From Steinernema hermaphroditum (lineage: Eukaryota > Nematoda > Chromadorea > Rhabditida > Steinernematidae), in assembly GCA_030435675.1 (NCBI GenBank), contig CM059625.1, positions 8,804,001 to 8,868,000 on the forward strand: 64,000 nucleotides of DNA. Reading direction: 5' to 3'. Positions 1 through 11,624 of the stretch are shown one piece after another (position 1 is the stretch's first letter; each line of letters begins with the position of its first letter). Under the pieces are notes generated by a model. That model was given only the letters and a program-made list of their open reading frames with translations, searched no databases and was not told the DNA's origin. A program made the position numbers and the translations under genes.

Positions 1-1641
1 TATGTATAGCACTTAGTGATGCAGCTGATCTGACCGTTGATGCATCTTTTCGTATTCCATTTTGCTCCAGCCGCGCCCCTTTCTTCGGAGGCGCTCCGCC
101 CACATCTTGTCACTGTGGACCAAGGGACGCATGCAAACAACAAGACTCGGAACAGGCCGCTGAAGAGAACTCGTCTCTGGAACTGGCAACAATTCTGTAG
201 CAGAAGTGGGGGTTAACCCTGTCACAGATTCGCTTTCATAGCGCATCGTGTGCGATTGATGAACAACGGCAACGTCACACCGATTGCAGCATAAGTGCTT
301 CAGGCGGTGTACTTTCATTGTAGTGCTTGTCCTCACGTACGTGAACGAAGTCCGCGGTGACATTAAGGAATTAATCTCGAAGCAGACATGACTTCGCGTC
401 TAACTCGGAATTAGCAAAACATGCGAGTGGCCGACATCGTGTTCGCAGCATTTCCATCCACATTTTAACTTTAATTTCGACCATTTTGTCAAGCGTACCT
501 ATTTACTCCCTGCATCACATATAGAATCTGTATAGCTACCACAACGTGCGAACACCGCAGGCTCCACACTTGAGCCGCACTGTACGTTTTATCAATGAAA
601 ACAAAGATAACGCGGCAGTAGCCTGGAGCTTTTTCAATTTAGCGCTGTTTGCGTTTCACCTGCAACGCAAATTGGTTCTCTGGCCTTGCCTTTACCTGAA
701 CAGAGCTTCCATCAAGCGGAGCAGAACAAAGGAAAAAACCATAAAATATTCAATTCGTAAAAAAATTAAGGCTACTGGTGACAACGCCGAATGCGTAATA
801 TAAGATGTCATATAATACATAGTGTAATAACATCAGCGGGTAGCCTTGCTCCATAAAGTTAGGCGACATAAGCGTAACTTATCTGGGAAGACACGCGAAG
901 TTTAAGCTGCGTCATGACCACGTAAACAGTTACATAAATGCGTGAGAACCCGATATGCTGGTCAATATTTCCACTTTGCCTATTGTGAGTCACTCTATTC
1001 TCTAAAGGCCCATGTTCCGCCTAGTTTATTTGCTTGTTCCATTTACCGACGGAGAAAAAGACGAAACTCAAAGCTTCTTTCTCGTCATTCCAATTGACGA
1101 AGCAAGAACTCCGACCGTTGTCCACTCGTCCGGTTAGTGATTCAACGATATCGCTTACGATACCGTCACTGTCGCGCGGCCCCCGCGGCCAAAAGACAAA
1201 AGCAAAAAAAGGAGAGTGACTGTTGCGTATTTGCTTAGAGTGCTCCGAGTAGTGAAAGACGCGGCAAACGCAGACACTGGTCAGCGAAGTAAGCAATTGG
1301 AACTGTCGGACCAATTCCAATTACCCTTCCAGACGAGCTGTCGGGAAAAGGTGCGAAGTGTCTACTCAACAAACAGAACCTCAAAGTGTGAAAGTTATGA
1401 ATAGCGCCATGAAAGAAAAGAAGTCGACTGAGAGGCGGGGGATTGACTACCTCAAAGCAACACCCTATGCGTCGTCTGTAGCCGCTTATGACGCAAGAAA
1501 GCTCTCCGACGGTTTTAGCGAAAGATCCTTTGAAATGTTCTGAAAAGTTTTTAAGCTTGCCTTGTCTCTTTATCACATGAATGTCATAACAAATACACAA
1601 CAGCTTTAAGTACAGAAACGGACCTCGCTGGCACGACTCAT
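1..1641. other. left-edge intergenic region, no gene assigned
   Basis: This stretch lies downstream of the DB-module gene. It holds open frames of about 60-160 codons on both strands. The longest runs on the minus strand at 1235-1723 and overlaps the last exon of the DB gene; another minus frame occupies 13-363 and starts with ATG. None shows a recognisable domain, a signal peptide or a consistent splice pattern, so none is called. The minus-strand segment around 1035-1165 has a plausible protein-like composition and could be an exon of a gene running off the left edge, but nothing in the sequence confirms that. Confidence 0.4.
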
Positions 1642-2318
1642 TCAAGCAGATGTCACCGCCGGAGTCTTCGGGATTTTGCGTGCGCGAAGGCCTGAATGAT
1701 GGCACTGCATAATTTGGTCCCACTTGGCCAGACAGGAAACGAAGTCCTTACGAAGCGACTTCACACCCCACAACTGTCTTGGAGATGCCTGGAATAAGAA
1801 AAAAACAAACATTTGAAAATGTCAATTTGATCGTTACCTGTGGGCGGCAAAGTTGGAGGCACTGCGGTCCAACATCTTCGACTCCCATATCCTTGCAGCA
1901 TTCGGAGTTGTCGTGGGTTTGCGCACCACAATGCACGATGGCACTAAGGTACTTATAGAGACGGCATCGGCTCGGTTGGATGGTGTGCATTAGCTAGAAT
2001 CCATTCCGATTTCCACACATCATTACTTGTGCAGCATCACTTACGACAACACGGGCCTCGATAGGATTGCTTTCGTAAATGCAGAGACCTCGGCATTCTG
2101 GCGGAACAAAACGTTCGCAACAGGAACCGAAGACCTGGTCGGCAATTTTTCGCTCGATGCATGGCTTCCAGTCGGTCGCCTGGTTTCCACAGTCCTGCAG
2201 ATTTATCTGTTATCCGATCACATGTGGCAACACTTACGGTAGGGTTTTCAAACTCACTAATGTCGTTGTTTTGTGCACGAGCACAGACAACCAGCAGTGT
2301 CATAAATATCTTCCACAT
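1642..2318 (-). CDS. secreted protein with two nematode DB cysteine modules
   Basis: Four exons, 2238-2318, 2045-2194, 1838-1993 and 1642-1788, with introns of 43, 51 and 49 nt, join in frame to 177 residues. The first exon encodes a signal peptide (MWKIFMTLLVVCARA). Exon 2 carries a first cysteine module with the pattern C..W..C....D..FGSCCERFVPPECRGLC. Exon 3 carries a second, HCGAQTHDNSECCKDMG followed by GPQCLQLC. This CC-gV-C-lC spacing is that of the DB module, a domain known from nematode secreted and cuticle-associated proteins of unknown biochemical function. The product is expected to be secreted and disulfide-bonded. The last exon ends in a basic tail without further cysteine modules; a missed extra 3' exon is possible. 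The family call is by motif only. It lies 750 nt downstream of the transglutaminase on the same strand, with no sign of co-transcription. Confidence 0.85.
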
Positions 2319-3070
2319 TCTAAAGGTGAACTTAGGATTGAAAAGGGGAGAAAACGCAACACGAAACGGAAAACACATTTAACCATTTGATTAGAATCAG
2401 AAACCTGTTTCATGACAGTGTCGAAAATTGTCTCGAATTCAACAAGAAGGACAGCGAACAGCGACAGTTACATGGAGGCAAGTATTCCAAGCGAAAACTG
2501 TCCACCGAGATACTCAGCAAGAAAAAAAGAATTATCGCTGTTCATTCATCATCGGTACCGCCGGAGGCGACGATATGGTGTCTCTGATCCACCGCCTATT
2601 AGACTAATTGCGCTCATGGCCGCGGGCGCGCGCCGTTCCACTTGTATCTCGACGAGGCGATTCGGAAATGTAAAGGAGTTAAGTAAGTAGTGCGGCGAAC
2701 GGACAAATGCGTCGAGAGTTCGAAAAGAAATACAGAATCGCTATTTGTCTAAAGTAAGTTCGCTTTAGAAGCATGTGAGCGAAGAAGAGCTGCCTTCTTC
2801 GTGGTTGAAACAATAAACGGGGAAGAAGGGAAGCGAACGAAGAAATGCCCGGACGACCGGTCGCCCTTCCCCTCTTTGCGCGATATGCGTCGAAACAGGT
2901 TCACATGCAGAAATATTTAGCCGTCGTGGAATAAGTCATCCCTAGCCTAGCAACACCGCCTTCTCGTAATCCCGATCACCTGTGAACGCCTATCGTAAAA
3001 CGAGCATGCTAGCCATTTTCTTCGTGCGCCAAAATGAGCACAAAGCACACGGATGTTTATTCGCAGGAAA
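2319..3070. other. spacer between transglutaminase and DB-module gene
   Basis: About 750 nt between two minus-strand genes. On the minus strand an AATAAA lies at 3056-3061, about 10 nt past the transglutaminase stop, and is a likely polyadenylation signal. The remainder should contain the promoter and 5' UTR of the DB-module gene. Short open frames occur on the plus strand (2387-2690, 2982-3233), but the second overlaps the transglutaminase last exon and neither has recognisable content. Confidence 0.4.
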
Positions 3071-5918
3071 TTACGGGGAACTGATGAGAATGCTGCGGGA
3101 GATGGTCATGATGCTCAGTTGGTCACATTTGACAGTGGCGAGAAGAAATCGTTCGCCTTGCGCAACCGCACGCACTTTGCATCGAATGCGAACTTTGCCG
3201 TTTGCCTTCAGTACTCTGCAAGATGAAAACTAATGAGGGCGTTTAGCACTCCAGCCCTACTTAGGAAAACGCTGGACCTTCATTGGCTTCGAATGGGCAC
3301 CGGAGTGCAGGAACAGCTCGATTCCTTCAAGCTGTGTCTGAAGAGGATTCCGAAAGTAGAGCGCCATTGGGAAGACGTCGTTCACTGGCACCTGTTTGGG
3401 TACCTTTAAAAGCTCGTTATGCAAATGCGAGCGCAATATCTACAAGGATTCAAACCTGTTCAAAGGAAATCGCTGTTCCGGTGATGTAAAATTTGTCCGT
3501 GTCATGCACGAATTGCTTGGTATCGACAACAGTAGCGGACACGGAGAAGGATAAGATCTGGTTAGCAGTTACATGTTTCGCATATTCACTTGAAGCTACA
3601 GTGTATGAGAGTTCCTTTGCTGCAAACTCGACGTCAGTTATTGTCATTCAGAAGAATTATTCCTACTTTCTTGCGGAACAAGGTGTTGAGTCATCTTGTA
3701 ATCCTTTATCCGACCAACCACTCTTCCTGTATGATCTTCAGCGTTTAATCGAGCGGACAGATCTACCGTTCTGTCGGTGAGCGCTCTGTTTTCAAGGTTG
3801 ATTTTGAGTACAATGTTGGAACCATATTCGATCTTCAGCAGAACATTAGAAATGCGTTGCGTCGGAGAGGTACGAACCTGTTCTATATCCGACACGCTGA
3901 TGAGAACGTCTTCGATGTGCGTCAACTGTTTTTCGTTTGCGTAAAGTCTCCGATATCTCGCTTCGCGCTCAAGCACTCGCAGCTGAATAATCATTTTCGC
4001 TGTCAGCATGCACTGAAAAGCTTCTTACCTCCCGAATTGCACGCATATGGAGCGAGCGTTCCTCGTGTGACCCTTCCCGATCTTTGTAAGAATTCGTAAT
4101 AATCATGGGGTCTTCTATCGTAGGAACGTTCGCTGTCAGCAGAGCTCGTCCAACACTGAAGTTCACTTAAAATGTAATAATTTATGCGTCATTGACCTAC
4201 TCCTCTTTAAGGTGTTTCGCGACCTGTGCATTGTTGTCGGCATCAAAAGTCCAATGAACGACATCTGCATTCATTTCGCCGTAAACAAACCAACCGTCAT
4301 AAGGAAGCTTTACTTGAGCCTCCCTAAGTGCCTTAACTGACATTGGACCACACTGAGGCAAACCTAAACACTTGTTCAACTTCATACTCGGGCCCATTGA
4401 GAACCCTGAGAACGCTCCTGAGGTGTGGGGTCTACCACTTGCCACCCATCGAAACCAATCGGGAGATCGTTCCTCCTGCACCAGATTTCTGTCCAAACAT
4501 GATAATTCCATATGGACTCCTAAAAGCACATATACGTAATATAACACTACTGATGAAACATCTACGTTTCTTGATACGTCGCCGTTTCTGTACTCAATGT
4601 CCACCGTTAGCGACTGATCTGTATCATGTGCACTTCGAATGCATGTAACCGACCGGCTTGCAACACCAATACAACGCATCACTGAAAGTAGCCCACTAAG
4701 AGGCACATCACAAAATCTGACCAACATACTGGTGACAAACACAGAAGCAAAAACGAAGCACTGTGCATAGCGTACGTGTTGGCGCGTTTTAAGCCACGTC
4801 GATACGATTTCCGAGGTACCGTTCCAGTCTGTAGGAGCTTTGCCTCCTTCGTAGTTGTTATCCCATCTTCCAAATAGCAAGTATGTCGGAAACTGAAAAC
4901 TGTATTTTGACGATCGCATGTTAATATATGCCCTACGGCATAAGAAAGCTTTCGAGAAACTTGTACGATGCTTCCCCTTTGCCGAATTCCGAGGTAATTC
5001 CCGTCCGAGAGGTTTTTGAGTAACTTCATAACTGCGATCATTGTTTCCTCTTCGAACTGCAATGCAAATTAATAGAACTATGGAGCTTTCTCTTTTCCAC
5101 CAACTTGCGAATGAATCCACGGGTGCGAGAAAAACATGTATCCAGTTTCACCCTTTGGAGCTCCACCGTAATAATAATCGATTTCACGGTTGACATAGAG
5201 ATCCCTGTTCTCACTGCTATCCAAAAATACGGTACCTTCTAAAATCTCGTTTTATGTCGATCAAGACAAACCACAAAGGACCATTTTTCAGAACGTTAAA
5301 TATGACATAAATCGCACAATTGTCATCTCTTCGCAGTTTAGAGAACGTCGACGGTCGTTCAGAAAAAATCTGCTGGTGCTCCGACCATGTGCCAGTGCTG
5401 ACAATCACATTCCAACAGCCAATCGCCGCACTCAACGGAACAGTGACCTAATGCTGATACTGTGGATCAAGAAAATCGAGTTAATCCTCACAGTGACAAA
5501 TAGATGTTTTCCCTCACAGCGGTTTAGTTTAGCTGACCAATTCCTCCTTGAGTCAGTGAACAAATCGCTCGTTTCGAGTCGCAGCTTTCTGTGATACTCA
5601 GGACGCCCGTAATTATCGTTATCTAAAAGCAAAACGAAGATGCTTAGTAATAGGTTGCATATACCAAGGATCAGCTCGATATACAAAGCGTGCTTGGAAG
5701 GTACGAACGTTTCAGTTGTTTCTAAGCATATTTCTACGGGAAATCCTCGGCGTGCAACAATTTTAGTTTTCGTTTGCCAGTCGTATTTTTCGGTTGAATG
5801 TTTACGGGCGTTCACCTCGGCAAGCAGATCCACATCAACGACATCCACTGTATTATACGAATTTCATACAACACGCGCTCTACATACCTATCGACGTTTC
5901 GATACTATCCACAGGCAT
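3071..5918 (-). CDS. transglutaminase (factor XIII/annulin-type), complete catalytic triad
   Basis: Sixteen exons (5888-5918, 5665-5847, 5492-5622, 5282-5447, 5105-5238, 4937-5056, 4730-4892, 4566-4681, 4405-4519, 4201-4363, 4029-4155, 3878-3982, 3715-3832, 3456-3619, 3278-3403, 3071-3229) join in frame to 706 residues, about the size of human TG2. Introns are 40-52 nt except one of 95 nt. The N-terminal beta-sandwich shows [11 protein letters not shown] and VARRGFPV. The core has [10 protein letters not shown] (W265), RYAQCFVFA (catalytic C300), [17 protein letters not shown] (H355) and [15 protein letters not shown] (D378), then QCGP and [10 protein letters not shown]. Cys-His and His-Asp spacings of 55 and 23 match the family. 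Two C-terminal beta-barrels follow. The enzyme makes glutamyl-lysyl cross-links in a calcium-dependent way. The usual Trp after the catalytic Cys is Phe. There is no signal peptide. Start is the first ATG after an in-frame TGA; an ATG-led frame at 5975-6334 could be an alternative upstream exon. The junctions at 3714 and 3277 are the least certain. Confidence 0.9.
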
Positions 5919-8900
5919 CCTTCAGGCACTATTCTCCGTCGTGGAATAACAGATAATGACGAAGCTTTCTAGAATCAGCCAATACAACCTTCCGATTGTG
6001 CATGATTCATTCTTTCGAGGACGCATTGTATTCGGAAAGAAACGTGGCATTTCTTTCCCGACGATTCAGCGTTTTCCAAAAGTTGGAATATCAACAACGT
6101 ACAGTTGCTAAAAGTGGATGAGGACATTCCAACGGGTGTAGCTGAACTCAATTTTCTTGATGATTTTTTGAGCGCCTTTTCGGACACATTTGATTTAAGT
6201 TTTGTTTTTCTTGACGCCCATCCTCTGCCGGAAATTCTCTCATCTTGCACAAGCTTGGCGAGTAGGCCGTTCACGCTTTCTTTCCAGAAGGGGTGGCCAC
6301 TGGGAGTAATTTGGTCGCTGTGTCCGTGACGCATATGCTAATTTGGCAACATCTGATTCGGTTTTTGAGCGAACAATTTGAAGACGCCGCATCATTATTG
6401 AATAACAAAAGCGCAGAGTCCGCGCATTTGTGAACTTTCGTTCCTTTGCAGAGGTTTCCTGTTTAGTGGCTCAGACCACTGAGCCTAGGCAAATGAGGGC
6501 TCCTTTTTCCTGACTGAGTTTTCTGTCCCGTTCACTTCGGAATGGTATGTGGCCACATCGTCTGCTGGTTTACAGAAGAGCACGTAAATAGAATTTAGTG
6601 AACTCTGCTTTTAGCGTATTCGACGAAAATAGGTTGCGCGGTTCGGGGCGAGGACTTCTTCGCCAACCAATCAAAGTGGCGGTTCGTAGTGGTCCGGAAC
6701 ACTCATTTACATATCTCACCAAATTTTTGCTGTCTACGTAAACAGAATCACGTCGATGTCTTAGTCGTCTAAATCGGGAACTTTCTGCGTGCATTCATGT
6801 CTTCTTCGCCTCTTCTCGAATGTCTCCACTTAACAAAAGGGCATCTGAATTACTGAAAAGTTTCTTGAGGGTCCATTAGTACCGCGTACGAGGAAGCATT
6901 ATTCTTTTGTGATTCATGCCTAGACTGACTTCCGAGGGCGGTTTGTGCTACTTTCCGGAATCAAAACCACTTTTCACTGGAAGATATAAAACAAGAAAAT
7001 ACTTGGGCTTCTCCCAAGGGAGATGAATGTCAATTCAAATTTTCTGCTAAAGGCGAATTCGCTTACCCAAGGGGCATCTTTTGTGGATCCGCGATCCTCA
7101 AACGCAAACTTTGTCAACTTCTCAATGATAAACCCCACTTTTGGTCGATCTATCGGTAGAAGTTGTCAACATGTATGGTCAAACTGTTTTTGATTTTTCA
7201 GCTAATTACTTTCTATCATCTTCGTAGGTCGCTCCTTTCGTTAAAGCACATTTTCATTGTGTTTATAGGGATATGAGAGTGTCTCTCAAATGCAATGTGA
7301 GAACTCCATCTGTTTTTGTGCTTTAAAGTCAAACGTGAAATTTAATCCAAAAGCACTAAATTCGTATGCGTTTGCTGCTCTCTCCTGATGTTTTCTTATG
7401 TTGTCGAAGGAAATGTCTAATTGCGAACCCTCTTCTTCTCGGGGTGCGAACCTCCCTACAATGTGAGGAATTACACTACGCTGTTTTTGTGTATGTTGTT
7501 AACGTGGCTCATAATATCGTAGCCGTGGTGTGATGTGCATCGCCACTTTGCATAATAGCGATGAAGAGGGTCGTCAACATGTGTGTTTAATTGATGAATG
7601 AACTTGTGGTGGGCAGATGGCAAAGAAAGCGAGCCAAAGGTCGATATTTCCGCCGGCGTCCCCCAAAACCATTCCAGTGATCCGTTCAATTAGTCTGTCG
7701 CAATGTCTGTGCACTGTTTTTACTTTGATTTTCTTAATTGCTAAGTTTTTGCCTGCGCAGCAGCCGTCTTTTTCAGCGGTGCTCCAAGCAGCAGGGCCTA
7801 TGATATACTGTAATTACGAGGGACTAATTAGATCGGCCCGTAATTATTGTTATCTTTTTATTTTTTAGGCATCTTGAAATTACTACTCACTACTGGAACG
7901 AACCTTGCATCCCCCTTTCCTTTTCTCAGTAAACCTGCCGATATTACATGCTCAGCTGCATAGAGTGCTTGTTAGTTTTTTCAGGAACAGCACTTAGTCT
8001 TCGCCGATCGTCACATTTAAAAGACCGTTTGTTAATAAAAATACTGGTGAGGCCTGGTGTACATAGGGTCGTCATATGTATGGTGAGGCTTGATAGAGAT
8101 GGGGTGAGGGTTGTCTCAACAGTGTTCTTTTCGAAGGAACGGGTTCTTGTCGACGGACAACGTTTTAACTCTTTCCTTTCTTTTTTTACTTTCACACACT
8201 GATTTGATTCATTTGCTGTGGGCGCCATCCTTTTTGTTCTCAGCGCTTAATGTATCCGGCAGCATCTCTAGGGATTTGGACCCAGCCTACACAGAGAACA
8301 CTCTCCATTCACACGGCTCCTCTGATTTGATACAATAAGCCCTGTTCAATGATCTTTTTTATTCGATTCGTCCCACTGTGACTTTCTTTTTCGGATCGCT
8401 GTGTGGGAAGGGTGCTGTACCGAGGATCACTATCACCACAGTCGTTAATCCTTCCGTTCACTTTTATTCATCGCAATAATTAATAAGAAAGTATCCCATC
8501 GGCAGTCGGGGAGCACGGCAATTTATAATCGCCGCTGATGCTTCGTCTTCTTTGCCATCGGGATTCAAGTGACCTACCTGCTTGAGCGATTGGTCATATT
8601 CGCGGATCGCTCAGCTGTTGCCGCCCTGACGCGAAAGAGGTTTAGGCACAACGTGCTCAGTCGTTTAGTTTTTACTTCCATGCAAATTCCTTTTTTCTTA
8701 AATGCATTTTTGGGAATAAATGGGACTCAGATATCAAAGAGAAGATTCCTCTTTTTTCGACTTTACGTTCTTTAAAAGGGGTATGATGCAACATTTCTGC
8801 TACGGTATGTCGGCTATAACATTGTGTTTTCACTCGTTTGTTCTGAGATTTACGCTTTTGTTCATTACGCGAAATAATGATTTATGGGTCGGAATCGAAA

Positions 8901-9854
8901 TCTGCTGCCCAGAGATAAATTATGCGTCACGTCGAGTAGGAAGTGCGGCCTCGTCGTCGGCGTCATTTTGTCTTCAAATCTGATCGGCGCTGATGCGCCC
9001 TTTCATCCACCGGAAGCCATCGGCGATCGAGAAACAAAAAAGGGCCAGTGGCCCTGGTAGTGTGAAGCAGAAGTGTCAGTGACGACGGGGCATTTGTTGC
9101 TTTTAGCCATAAATGGCCACACATCATCATCACCGCCATCTGATGATGAGCTCCACAGCGCGACTCGTCGACTTCACTGAAGAGTGCCAATGTCGAGTTA
9201 GTTTATAGTGCTTTCCATTGGGTGCCAGAACTCAGTGTCCCTTAAACAGACCCTATAGTCGTTTTCAAAAGCAGTTTAAATTAGCAGCAATTCTCTAACT
9301 ACCAATTTCTTGCAAACCTTATATACAATTATTTTTAATTTTTGGTTGCGTCATCGATGTTATCATTTATTGGAGGAATACACTTTGTAATGTAAGGATT
9401 CGCTTTTTCTCAAAGTCATCTGTGCCGACCTTGCCACAGATCGTGTCGAACAGGTTGTGGTCGTGGGACGAATGCGGAGGCAGACCTCTGTCATTTGGGG
9501 GCTTCAGTCGAGTCAGCTTCTTCAGTTCACTTAGTCGGGTCATTTTAATCAAGCGATTACGTGTTGCTGTAGAAAGCGTCTGCCTTTCAGACAACGCTTT
9601 AGACTGTTATAGATTGACTGAAGTGGCTCTGAAAGTGTGCAGTGCCAAGAAGGAAGCCGACTCAGAACAAGGTAAAAAACATCGGCAGAAACGAAAAATT
9701 GGTGTCAATCTCCGATTATCGCTACGGGGCATCTTCTTGGCCCATAGGGACATGTGAATAATGCCTTATCCGCGAAACAACTACTGTGTACGAGAATGCA
9801 TGCCCCTTCATTTCGAGTTGAAATGTCATCAATTAATTCAGATTTCAATGCGGT
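5919..9854. other. intergenic region upstream of transglutaminase and GPCR
   Basis: About 3.9 kb between the start of the minus-strand transglutaminase and the start of the plus-strand GPCR, so it should contain both promoters. A minus-strand ATG-led frame at 5975-6334 encodes a basic Ser/Lys-rich 119-residue sequence, which could be an upstream exon of the transglutaminase but has no proven splice link. The 7800-9000 part is T-rich, with several TAATTA and TAATTATT words and no supported exon. Other frames in this stretch have no recognisable content. Confidence 0.4.
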
Positions 9855-11272
9855 ATGGTCGATCTGCTCATTACTCCTGACTTTTTCCCGACAGAATGCA
9901 CCACTTTCAACGAGACTTATTCCAAAACGCAGTTGCTGTACATGACGTCCATCCTCGAAAGATGGCCCAATTTCACGAATTGTCGTCCGCACTGTGGGAT
10001 GTGTCAGCTTTCGCAGAGAGACCACTCGTATACCGTATTCAACTTGGTCCTGATCGGTTTTGTACTCCCCTTCATAGGCATGTGCGGCCTGCTAGGAAAT
10101 GGGCTCTCAGCTTTTGTTTATAGTCGACCAGGTACTTCATAGCGTTCGAAGCATTACCACATTTTTAGCCATGCGTTCATCAACCAATTCCTACCTGTGC
10201 GCTCTGGGATGTAGCGACAGCGCGGTGATTTGTACAGCTATTTTTCTCTTTTGCGTTGACAGTGTAAGGCGGTACTCCTTGACTCTTTCGGTCATTTACG
10301 GCGCGCTTTCATCATTTATTTATCCCCTCGGAATGGCGGCACAGACTTGTTCTGTGTACTTTACTTTGGCTGCCGGTATCGACTGTTTTGTGCAGGTATG
10401 TTTCTGAGGTTAGCGAGCGTTCTAAACGTCTGCTCTCCTAGGTCTGTCTCACTGAAAAACTCAAGTCGCTCATATCGCATCCTTCATTTGTGCGGAAAAG
10501 CGTTATAGGCGTTGTACTGTTCAGCATTTTCTACAATATTCCACACTGCTTCGAAGCCGTCGTACTAGAGTGTTGGCATCCTCAATTCCAAAATCCCTCT
10601 CTCGAAATGTGTCCAGCACCATTTCGCTTCCTACCCAGGTAAGAAAGAATTTCGTCTGTAAGACTGTCGTATCCCATGTTCAGCTACATGTTAATATACT
10701 ACAAGTATATGTACTCGTTGTTTCTTGCCATCGGCCCGCTTGTCGTCCTTGTCATCTTAAACAGCTGCATCATCTTTGCAACAATGTTCGTGAAAAAAGG
10801 AAGTGACAACGCAAACACAGGGGACACAATCTCTCTCGTAAGTATGCGTAATACATCTAAAGACATGGCGACAAATCACGGAAACGCCAGATGGCGACCC
10901 TAGGGACGAACATATTATTGCGTACACTTTCCGTTTATCGCACTTGATTAATACGCTCATGTTTTTCGTTTTTCACTTTTGTCCTTCCCTTAGGTTCTCG
11001 TCGTGCTTCTCTTCCTCACTTGTAATGCCGCAGCGCTACTACTTAACGTTCTGGAAGCACGTCTGGCGGAGCTTCTGGGACCGCGCCTCGACTACGTTGT
11101 CGACGCAAGCAATTTACTTGTCGTTCTGAACTCTAGTTTCAACTTCTGCATCTATGTTACGTTTTCATCGCAGTTCCGAAGAACTCTACGCCAGTGCTTC
11201 TCCACGACGAAGACGAGACCCGCTCCACGACGAGTTCTACTTCTTCGTCGCCAACCCGAACTTCTCATATGA
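9855..11272 (+). CDS. rhodopsin-family GPCR, FMRFamide-receptor-like
   Basis: Five exons (9855-10131, 10169-10395, 10442-10638, 10684-10837, 10994-11272) give 377 residues; introns are 37, 46, 45 and 156 nt. The N-terminus carries N-glycosylation sequons (FNET, PNFTN). TM1 has GLLGNGLSAFVYS and TM2 the STNSYLCALGCSD block. TM3 is QTCSVYFTLAAGIDCF, TM4-5 have FYNIPHCFE, and TM7 is SNLLVVLNSSFNFCIYV. The NSS-x-NF-x-IY form of TM7 and the S-S-T-N-x-Y-L start of TM2 are typical of invertebrate FMRFamide/neuropeptide receptors. The expected role is a plasma-membrane neuropeptide receptor coupled to G proteins. The normal D-R-Y/F at the end of TM3 is D-C-F, so R3.50 is lost. The C-terminal tail is short and Arg-rich. 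An AATAAA at 11374-11379 lies about 100 nt past the stop. The ligand cannot be told from sequence. Confidence 0.85.
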
Positions 11273-11624
11273 TGTCAAAACCATGTTCTCGTTAATCAAG
11301 ATTCGGTGACACTGAAATCTGCTCACAAACAACTCGCGGTGCTTGCTGTACATATGGAGAGAAAGGTTTATCGAATAAACGAATATGCTAGATACTGTTA
11401 GCCTTTGAAGAGCACATCTGACAAATTATGCAGATTGAATTACGGCAGAAAACAATACACGTCTGAACGGGAAACCTCCTAGTATCGCTAATGCACACGT
11501 ACAAATTGAATTAACACATTGAGTTCCTTGAGAGGGTTGAGCCCAACACCATGCAATAGCAATTGTGACCAGGCATAAGGGACATTGAGCAAATATGAAC
11601 GGCAGCCGTATGCCTCCAGTAGAA
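11273..11624. other. convergent 3' gap between GPCR and GIT
   Basis: A gap of about 350 nt between two genes that end tail to tail. It holds the likely polyadenylation signal of the GPCR (AATAAA at 11374-11379) and the 3' end of the GIT gene. A minus-strand open frame at 11488-11697 overlaps the GIT last exon out of frame and is not supported. Confidence 0.5.

Noticed and set aside
1235..1723. Minus-strand open frame of 162 codons next to the DB-module gene
   Set aside because: It overlaps the last DB-gene exon in another frame, and its hydrophobic tail shows no known motif.
5605..7855. Near-identical 20-mers at 5605-5624 and 7836-7855 (GCCCGTAATTAT then GTTATCT, one mismatch)
   Set aside because: One copy is exon sequence of the transglutaminase, flanks do not align, and a chance match of this size in 64 kb is not excluded.
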